Of a stretch of 64,000 bases of DNA, positions 52,333 through 62,489 are shown piece by piece. A model generated the notes under the pieces. That model did no database searches, had not been told where the DNA came from, and saw only the letters and a program-made list of their open reading frames with translations. Position 1 is the stretch's first letter; every line of letters starts with the position of its first letter. The position numbers were made by a program, and so were the translations under genes. This stretch comes from Alviniconcha marisindica (taxonomy: Eukaryota > Mollusca > Gastropoda > Provannidae), in contig JABMCL010002055.1 in assembly GCA_018857735.1 (NCBI GenBank), positions 1,260,001-1,324,000 on the forward strand. The letters run 5' to 3'.

Positions 52333-55300
52333 CATGCATGTATGCACAGGCACGCATGCACACACACACACTCTTGCTTTTTGGTCTTAGAGGACTTGCA
52401 AGTTTTTTTAGTTTTTTCTTTTAGACCCAGTATTTGTTAGAGTGTGTGAGTTGTGGTGTGCAACTAACACAAGCAGTGGTGATGGCACACTCAGCGTCTT
52501 TTTACAGCAAAGCATTGTGGAGCTTCTCTGCAGCTTGAGTCTTGATGAATGCCTTACTCCAGTCCATGCTTTGTTACAACTGAGTTCAGAGATTTAGACA
52601 GGCAGTCAAATGTATTTATCCGCCCTCAGCAAACTGCACACCATATTAAACCAAAAGAGAAAGATTCTGCCTTCTGAACACCAGCTGAGAGTACATTTTG
52701 AACACCAGCTGAGAGTGCTTTCTGAACACTAAGAGTACTTTCTGAACACCATCTGGGAGTACCTTTTGAACACTAGCTGAGAGTACTTACACCAGCTTAG
52801 AGTACTTTCTGAACACCAGCTGAGAGTACTTTCTGAACACCAGCTGGGAGTACTTTCTGAACTATTATTGAGAGTACTTTCTGAACATCAGCTAAGAGTA
52901 CTTTCTGAACAGCTGGGAGTACTTTCTGAACAATTGCTGAGAGTACTTTCTGAACACCAGCTGAGAGTACCTTTTGAACACCAGCTGAGAGTACTTTCTG
53001 AACACTAGTTGAGAGTACTTTCTGAACACCAGCTGGGAGTACTCCCTGAACACCAGTTGGGAGTACTTTCTGAACAATTGCTAAGAGTACTTTCTGAACT
53101 CCAGCTGAGAGTGCTTTCTGAACACCAGCTGAGTACTTCCTGAACACCATCTGAGAGTACTTTTTGAACACCAGCTGAGAGTACTTTCTGAACACCAGCT
53201 GGGAGTACTTTCTGAACACCAGCTGGAGTACTTTCTGAACAATTGCTGAGAGTACTTTCTCAACACCAGCTGAGAGGACAGAAAATCAGGAAACTGTATA
53301 GAATCCACAGAGAGAAGACTGGGTTGGAACTGAGAGGAAGGCTGCGCTCTTAGCTGTTTTCAGATGGGTTGCTGAGTGACTCTCAAAAATGGCACCACTG
53401 CTCTTCAGGCCATGGGCAACTTTGTTGGGGGGGGGGGGGGGGGGTATGCTGACCGACACTCTGCTAGTTGAAGTATCTCTGTAAAGTAAACAAGGCTGAT
53501 GTTGAGTTCAGGTCTCCTACACTTGGTTGTGATGATTCCAGAACCTCATCTTTTGTCTTTGATGCTTTGTTGTTGCGTATGGCACGTCCTGTGTCCCAGG
53601 CAGTGCTCCCTACCAGCTTCTCCCCAGATTCCCAACCCACTGTGACCACAAACCCATCCACCCAGAGCCTTGTTTAACATTTCCACTTCCATTATAAGCA
53701 ACCACCCGGCCTTGAGTGAGACCTCCCTCCACCTCATTGTAAGCAACCACCTAGCCTTGAGTGAGACCTCCACCTCATTATAGGCAACCACCCAGCCTTG
53801 AGTGAGACCTCCACCTCATTGTTAGCAACCACCCAGCCTTGAGTGAGACCTCCGCCTCATTGTAAGCAACCACCTAGCTTTGAGTAAGACCTCCCTCCAC
53901 TTCATTGTAAGCAACTACCCAGCCTTGAGTGAGACCTCCACCTTATTGTATGCAACCACCCAGCCTTGAGTAAAACCTCCCTCCACCTCATTGTAAGCAA
54001 CCATCCAGCCTTGAGTGAGACCTCCCTCCACCTCATTGTAAGCAACCACCCAGCCTTGAGCTGGACCTCCACCTCATTGTAAGCAACCACCCAGCCTTGA
54101 GTGAGACCTCCATCTCATTGTAAGCAACCACCCAGCCTTGAGTGAGACCTCCATCTCATTGTAAGCAACCACCCAGCCTTGAGTAAGACCTCCACCTCAT
54201 TGTAAGCAACCACCCAGCCTTGAGTGAGACCTCCATCTCATTGTAAGCAACCACCCAGCCTTGAATGAGACCTCTCTCCACCTCATTGTAAGCAACTACC
54301 CAGCCTTGAGTGAGACCTCCACCTCATTGTAAGCAACCACCCAGCCTTGAGTGAGACCTCCCTCCACCTCATTGTAAGCAACTACCCAGCCTTGAGTGAG
54401 ACCTCCACCTCATTGTAAGCAACCACCCAGCCTTGAGCAAAACGTCTGCCTGTCATCATTGTAAACAGCCAACCCAACATTAATTTAGACTTCTGCCTTT
54501 GCAAATAACCACCCCGCCTTGATTGAGGTTTTGCTTGTCATTGTGAGTCACCGAACCCTGATTGAGACCTCCACCTTCTGCCTGTATTTTCCTTGATTAA
54601 TCCAGCTTTTGAAATCTGGTGTAATCAGAATGTCTGGTGTATGTTTGTTTGTGTTTTTGTTTTTTGTTTGTTTTAATATTGCCTGAAATTATTTTCATTA
54701 TTGCTGTCTTTGATTGTGTCCCTTTGCCCTGACTCACCTGGGCATTTTTCTGTTTCTACCAGCTACAGTCGGTTATTGTAAAAATCTCATTCTGTACACG
54801 CGCGCTTACACTTAAGGGAATTCCAGTGCTTATGTCAGTGTGTTCTGTATTATTTTTAAAGCTGTCTGCTGCATGTGTTGCGTTTGGGATGAAGCAAAAT
54901 GTCCGTCACAAATCATGCGGTCTTTGCCAAACTGCAGTGTCTTGTTTCTTTGTGTTTTTGTTCAGACTAAAAAGGAAAAAGAGAAGAAGAAGAAAAAAAG
55001 AGAAGAAAAAAAGAGAGGAAGTTTTGAAAGTAAAGCTAGTGCACGATAAAATCTGAAGAGTTAGTCTTCTTTGTGCAACAATTCAGTTTGGTGCCGTACC
55101 TCATCATTTTTGTTTTATTTTATTTTTAAGCTGAATGTTTTTGGCTGAAGGCAAGTTGCATGCAAAAAAAAAAAAAAAAAAGTGCAACAAAATAAATGTC
55201 CAAATTTTTTACAAGCTGTTGTTGCTTGGATCTGTGCTAGTGTTTTTATTTGGGTTTGGCATGCAGGGAAGAGGGATGTGTATCATGTTATTTTATGGAA

Positions 55301-58300
55301 GAAAGTGCCCCCCCCCCCCCCCCCCTGAAAAAAAACCAACCAAAAACACAAGCTAATAAATTTTCCACATTTGACAGCGTATGCAATCATAAATGCAGGG
55401 GGGGGGGGGGGGGGGGGGTCTCTCTCCATTCAGTGATTGCACACAGCCAGCATTGATAAGCTGACATGAGATGATCGAGAGTGGGGGGGGTCTTCACTCA
55501 GTGATCACAAGCCAGCATTGATAAGCTGACATGGATGATCAGAGTGTGTGGGGGGGGGGGGTCTTCACTCAGTGATCACAAGCCAGCATTGATAAGCTGA
55601 CATGTCGAAAATGTCGGTGTGTGGGGGGGGGGGGGGTCTCTCCACTCAGTGATGCACAAGCCAGCATTGATAAGCTGACATGATCAGAAAATGTGTGTGT
55701 GGTGGGGGGGGGGGGGGGGGGGGGTCTCCACTCAGTGATGCACAAGCCAGCATTGATAAGCTGACATGATCAGAGAAAGTGTGTGTGTGGGTGGGGGGGA
55801 GGGGGGGGGGGGGGTCTCCACTCAGTGATGCACAAGCCAGCATTGATAAGCTGACATGATCAGAGAAAGTGTGTGTGTGTGGGTGGGGGGGAGGGGGGGG
55901 GGGTCTCCACTCAGTGATGCACAAGCCAGCATTGATAAGCTGACATGATCAGAGAAAGTGTGGGTGGGGGGGAGGGGGGGTGTCCACTCAGTGATGCGCG
56001 AGCCAGCATTGATAAGCTGACATGAGATGATCAGAGAAAGTCTCTCCACTCAGTGATTCACATGCCAGCAAGTTGATAAGCTGACACAAATCGAACTGAG
56101 AAAGTGAATGAAGGGGGGGGGGGGGGGGTCTCTCCAGTCAGTGATTCACATGCCAGCAAGTTGATAAGCTGACACAAATCCAACTGAGAAAGTGAATGAA
56201 GGGGCTGGGGGGTCCTCTCCAGTCAGTGATTCACATGCCAGCAAGTTGATAAGCTGACACAAATCGAACTGAGAAAGTGAATGAAGGGGGGGGGGGGGGG
56301 GGGGGGGGTCTCTCAGTCATGATTCACATGCCAGCAAGTTGATAAGCTGACTCCAAATGAACTGAGAAAGTGAATGAATTGGGGGAGGGGGGAGGGGGGG
56401 GGGTCCTCTCCACTCAGTGATTCACATGCCAGCAAGTTGATGAGCTGACACAAAACAAACGGAGAAAGTGAGTGACTGGGATTGTTGTTGTTTCCCCATC
56501 CACTCAGTGACGCCCTGGAGGAGGAGCGTGAGAAGAACAACCACCTGGCCGACAAGCTGGAGATGCTGCGCAGGCAGCAGAGCAGTCTCGAGTCGGACGT
56601 GGGCCGCTCCGAAGCCATGAGGCGGGAGCGCGAGGGCGCTGACAGCAGATTCATCAAGGTGAACACGGGGACGCCTTGTCACGCCTCAGCGGATGATTTT
56701 TATTTTGCATTACGTAATGGTAACTAGGTTATTTCTAAATCAGTCATGTTTACTGTTGGGGTGTGGGGGGGAGCAAGTAAGTAACTTGGTGGTTTATGCC
56801 CAGCCAACCATTGCAGTTATATGAGGGCGAAGCATGGGGGGAAGGGGGGTAGATAAGATGGTTTGACAGTAGTGTAGGGTGGAACTATCATTGAGAAGAA
56901 AAAAAATCAACTGGGGATTGGGGTGGGGGGGGGGGGGGGGGAGAGATGGAGGAGAGATGAAAGTCAAAGTCTTCTCTGAGTGCTCGGACTTGGAAAATTG
57001 AGGATCGCCACTTTCAGTCTGGTTCTAACGGTGAGCAGTGGTAGGTATTCTGTGCTTGGTTTTCTCTCAGAAGTAACAGGACTCAGTACGCCTGGTCATC
57101 ATTATTACCAAAAAACGTTTCCCAATGATGCGCCCTGGAATCAGGGTGGCAGGTAAAAGGACGTGGTGCATCCGGTAACAGTTATCACCCAAAACGTTTC
57201 CCAGTGATACACACTGGAATCAGGGTGGCAGGTAAAAGGACATGGTGAATCTGGTAACAGTTATCACCCAAAACGTTTCCCAGTGATACACACTGGAACC
57301 AGGGTGGCAGCATTGCAGCTGTGTGTTTCACTTTCCCCCCCATGCAGGAGCTGCAGGCGGAACTGGCTGCGGAGCGTGAGCAGCTGCACCAGGCGGTGGA
57401 GGTGGCGGAGGAGGAACGGCGGCAGCGCAAGCAGCTGCAGGCGGAGGCTGAGAAAGAGCGCCAGCAGGCCGACGCCATCCATCAGGAGCTGGAGAAGCTG
57501 CGCCACCAGACCAAGAGAGTGATGGAGGCTGAGGCAGCAAAGCTCGCAGACTTGCAGAGGTAGGGGTTGGCCAGGTTGGGGTGGAACACTGCAGTCAGAC
57601 CAAGAGAGTGATGGAGGCTGAGGCAGCAAAGCTCGCAGACTTGCAGAGGTAGGGGTTGACTGGGTTGGGGTGCAGCACTGTGCCTTGTCACGTCTTGTTT
57701 TAGGATGTGGTCAGTCCAAGAGAGTGATAGAGGCTGAGGCAGCAAAGCTCGCAGACTTGCAGAGGTAAGGGTTGGCCGGATTGGGGTGCAACACTGGGGT
57801 CGGACCAAGAGAGTGATGGAGGCCGAGGCCGCAAAGCTTGCCGACTTGCAGAGGTAGGGGTTGACTGGGTTGGGGTGCGACACTGTGCCACATCTTGTCT
57901 TATGATGTGGTCAGACCAAGAGAGTGATGAATGGTGGAGGGCGAGGCTGTTGACTGGGTTGGGGTGCAGCACTGTGCCTTGTCATGTCTTGTCTTATGAT
58001 GTGGTCAGACCAAACACTGACTTGCAGGGGTAGGGGTTGACTGGGTTGGGGTGTGGCACTCTGCCTTGTCATGTCTTGTTTTATAGTGCGGTTGGACCAA
58101 GAGGGTGATGGAGGCTGAGGCCGCAAAGCTCGCTGACCTGCAGAGGTAAGGGTTGGCCGGGTTTGGGTGTGTTGCGTAACACTGTTGGCATGGCAGTGCA
58201 ATGTTTGGTGACTTGCAGAGGTGCGTGTCGGCAGGGGTGGGTCAGGTTGCACTGTGCTGTATGTTACGCCATGTTGTGTCATGTTTTGTAGTCATGCAGA

Positions 58301-58355
58301 TCAGTCCAAGAGGCTTATTGCCACATACATAGGCTTGTGATGCTGTGTGGGGGGT

Positions 58356-58386
<31 letters not shown>

Positions 58387-61007
58387 TGAGTGTGGAGTGT
58401 GTTTGTGTGGTGTGTGTGAGTGAGAGAGTGTGTGTGTGTGTGCGCGCGCACTTTCCATGCAGTATTCTGACACTGACCGACAGTCTGGCATGCTGCTGCT
58501 GCATCCACAGACATCTGAGTACCATGTACTGCATCCATGTGAGCTGTGTGCAGTTAGTCACTGGGCATTGCGGGCAGTGTGACTGACGGTCTTGCGCTGT
58601 TATGATGTGCTGTGCAGACTGGTGCAGCAGGAGCAGGAGAAGTTGCTGGAAGTGCAGCGCATGCTGGCGGAGAGGGACGCCACAATCCACCAGCAGTCCA
58701 GCCAGGCCCAGCAGCTGCAGGCCCAGGTAGGAAGAGTTTGTTAATGTCTGGCAGTGCTCAACGGGTTCAGTCCAGCTTCTCCATTTTGTGCCCCTATCTG
58801 TGTGCTGGCTGGCGCTGGTGGATTTCTTTCCGCAGACTTGTAGCTTCCGCTAGTTTGTTGTCTGCTTGTCGCTACCACTTGCTGGTCTCAGTTTACAGTT
58901 GCCACTCGCCATTTTTTGTTTACAGTTAACCCGTGCTGGTTTCTGTTTACACTTTGCCACAAGTTCGTTTCTGCTTACAGTTTCCACATGCAGAAACTGC
59001 TTTAGTTACCGCATGCTGGTTTCTGCTTACAGTTACCACAAGCTGGTTTCTGCTTACAGTTACCACAATCTGGTTTCTGCTTACAGTTACTGCTTGGTGG
59101 TTTCTGGTTATGGCTACCGCTTCTCCCACCCTTTACCCTCTCCCCTCTCCCAGGTGCAGTTTCCATAGAGCTTTTGAAACCATTCTCTCCCCCCCCCCTT
59201 TTTCCCAGCTGCAGTTCTTAAGACCCTTGTTGACCCTCTTCTCCCTGTTGTTTTGAGCTCACCAGCTACATTCTCCTGCATTCTCCCGTGCTGTCATCAA
59301 GTACAGTTCTTTGGAGCTTTCTAAGCGTGTTCCTCACCTCTTCCCAGGTGCTGAAGACACAGAGCAAGTGCAGTTCTGTGGCACTTTCTAACCATGTTCA
59401 GGGGTCGCGCTGCCTTCTAGAGATTTGCATCAGCTGACGCGAAACATTACATATTTTGCATCGATGACACGAAAAATGCGTACAACATAACCTGAAATTA
59501 ACACACATACAAAGCCCAAACTGATGATGGAGTAACCTGATTGTAGCTCACATGCTATAAAGTGAGCAGATGAAAATAATAAAAAGGTCTATTCGTGCAC
59601 AAAAAATGTGGAAACGTTTAGTAAATTTGCCGTTCACAAAAAGTTTGCATAGCTTGGAACATCGTACGCGGCATCATTTTCTGAGGATGAACTGCAGCAG
59701 ATGATGTCGGCAAACCCAGTTCTCATCTACCGCGGAATTCAGTAACGAGATGAAGTTGAAGTCGAGGCCTTCCACCATTTTCTCTCACTCATATTCGGGT
59801 GTCGACATGTGTTTTGTTTTCGGTTTCGTAGTCTTCTACCTTTGAGTAAATTCTCATACGCTAACAAACTAGGCATACTGGGTCATTCCAAATTCCAGTG
59901 TTTGGGATCGTGTCCTCTGTCAACTAACGGGAAAATATTACTGATCAGTTTGGCAAAATACGCAATTTCTTGCCAGTCCGATACGGAGGCCAATCTTCTT
60001 CCAGATCTATACGGGTTTGTTTGGGTTCGGTTTCAAATTAATCATTTTCGTTTTTCGGAAAAAGTATGCATATTTTATTCACAGACAGGGCGCTACCGAC
60101 TATAAGGCGCATGGATCAGATTTTAGGGGGAACAAGTATCACCGTAGCCTTATCTAGACCAAAAATTATGGTAGCCTACGCGTTTATTTCGTCTAGATTC
60201 CGCCCTTCATTGACTGGACTTGCACAGCTGAGATGACACTGAGTTTGCGGGTAGATCTAGTGTTGAGTGATGCAGCGGACACCAGTGAGCCGTAACTTGT
60301 TTAATCTGTGTTGTCATTTTGCGTACGGTGACGCAATGATGTGGCTAAAATGCATATGGCACTCAAAAAATGCAATATTTACGCAAAATTATGCAATGAG
60401 CGCAACCCCTGCATGTTCCTCGCCTCTCCCCAGGTGCTGCAGGCGCAGAGCAGGTGCAGTTCTTTGTTGCTTTCTAACCGTGTTCTTTCTAAGTGTGTTC
60501 CTCGCCTCTCCCCAGGTGCTGCATGCGCAGTTCTTTGTTGCTTTCTAACCGTGTTCTTTCTAAGTGTGTTCCTCACCTCTCCCCAGGTGCTGCAGGCGCA
60601 GAGCAGGTGCAGTTCTTTGTTGCCTTCTAACCGTGTTCTTTCTAAGTGTGTTCCTCACCTCTCCCCAGGTGCTGCATGCGCAGTTCTTTGTTGCTTTCTA
60701 ACCGTGTTCTTTCTAAGTGTGTTCCTCGCCTCTCCCCAGGTGCTGCAGGTGCAGAGCAGGTGCAGTTTGCTGGAGCAGCAGCTGGAGAGGGAGCGGCAGA
60801 AGGCTGAGAGCCTGGTGACGCTGATGGACAGTGAGCGCCAGCAGCAGGCGGCCCTGCAGGAGCAAGAGCAGGCTGTGGGCAAGCAGCTGCGGCAGGACCT
60901 CAGCCAGGCCAAGGTAGGCCTTAAACAGAGTGACTCTGGAGAGAGAAAAAGGAGACAAGAATGTCCTGCTCTCTTCATAAAGAGCCTATAGGGTGCATCA
61001 GTCCCCC

Positions 61008-61044
<37 letters not shown>

Positions 61045-62441
61045 CCCTGCCCCCCTCCCATCCCCCAGCCAAATCCAAGTTTTGGCTCGCAATGCTAAGC
61101 AGAGAGCAGTGGGGTTATCAGCAGACAGAGAAGCTGAAAATCATAAACCATTCTTTTTTAGGGTTTATGATTTTCAGTTCCTCTGTCTTATGGAGGAATA
61201 TAGTAACATGATTTAGTACAAATGCTTCTGATTCCCTGAGAAAGCACCAGAGGGTAAGAGTCTAGAACTCATTTCCTCCACAAAGACCTGTGGGTAAGAG
61301 ACTAGCACTCACTTCCCCCACAGAAACCTGTGGGTAAGAGACTAGAAGTCATTTTCGCCACAAAGAACTGGTGTCTGCCTGTGAGTAAGAGACTAGAACT
61401 CATTTTTCACAACAGGCCGAGGCTGGGGAAGCTCGTCGTCACCTGGAGCTGGAGAAATCTCGCAGCAACAGCCTGCGCCTCGAGTTGGAGCACGTGCAGT
61501 CGGAGCTGCGAGCGGTGACTCAGCACGCCGGAGCCACAGAGCGTCAGCTGGAGACGGAGCACAGCAGCACCTGGAACAAACTGCGAGTGGCTCAGCGGGA
61601 CAGGGATGAGTTTCAGGTCAAAGTGGTGAGCTCAGCTTTTGTTGCTGTTGTTATTGTTGTTTTTCCACTGAATGGTGGGGGGGGGGGGGGGGGTGGCAGT
61701 TAAAATGAAGGTGCAGAATTGTGATTGACATTCGCGTTTACTCTGACCTCGGCTTCTGCAGAACGGGCTGAGCTGGAGGTCCAAATAGAGGTCAAGTTTT
61801 CCAGGCATAGCCAGTCGCAACAATTAATGCCTTGCACTGGTGGTACTTTGTTTTGATGTAAATATTGCCACACGGTGGTGTATTCATGTAAATATTGTCA
61901 TGCAGTGGTTATTCATGTAAATATTGTCATGCAGTGGCGTATTCATATAAATATTGTCATGATGGTGGTGTAATGTCTCCCACCTTTCAGGCAGCAGCAG
62001 TGAGAGTTCAAGAGGTGGGGGACATGGAGATGCAAGAGAGTTCAAGAGGTGGGGGACACCGGGATGCTTGTCACTGGGAGGGGATGGGGAGGGGGGGGTC
62101 AGTGGTGAGAGTTCAAGAGGTGGGGGACAGCGGGATGCTTGTCACTGGGAGGGGATGGTGGGGGGGTGGGGGGGGGAGAGGGGAGGTCAGTGGGGAGAGT
62201 TCAAGAGGTGGGGGACAAGGGGATGCAGGTCACTGGGGGGACTCAGTGGTGTACTGGTGGTGTTGCAGCATGAGCTGGAACTGGAGCTGGACCGCCTGCA
62301 GGACCGGCTGCGCGACTTGGAGCTGGAACTGGACCGGTCACGTCAGCGAGAGCTGGAGGCTCGTCATGACGTGGAGCGCCACAAGCTCTACCCTTCTGCT
62401 AGTCCCCGCAGTGCTCCCACCACACCAGTACGTAGTTGTTG

Positions 62442-62489
<48 letters not shown>

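Larger units (their letters stand above)
49692..56507. other. Large array-rich intron (exon 31 to exon 32)
   Basis: About 6.8 kb made largely of tandem arrays: roughly 90-bp units at 50150-50983, (TC)n at 51432-51510, (CA)n at 52264-52330, 24-36-bp units at 52675-53275, roughly 43-bp units at 53690-54440, and roughly 55-95-bp units at 55395-56507. Two strong candidate microexons lie between the arrays. An open frame at 53468-53677 reads moderately protein-like but lacks matching splice phase. Confidence 0.65.

Noticed and set aside
53468..53677. Protein-like frame DVEFRSPTLGCDDSRTSSFV ending in a stop
   Set aside because: No acceptor/donor pair fits the phase 2 intron and it ends in a stop just before an array; kept only as intron content.
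59809..60105. 98-codon frame inside the hAT-like element
   Set aside because: Not recognisable as a transposase or other domain, and it lies within a 1-kb element too short to be autonomous.
61989..62240. Possible exon AAAVRVQEVGD between exons 36 and 37
   Set aside because: The acceptor CACCTTTCAG is good, but the sequence is a G-rich tandem array with no convincing donor, and exons 36 and 37 already join in phase 0.
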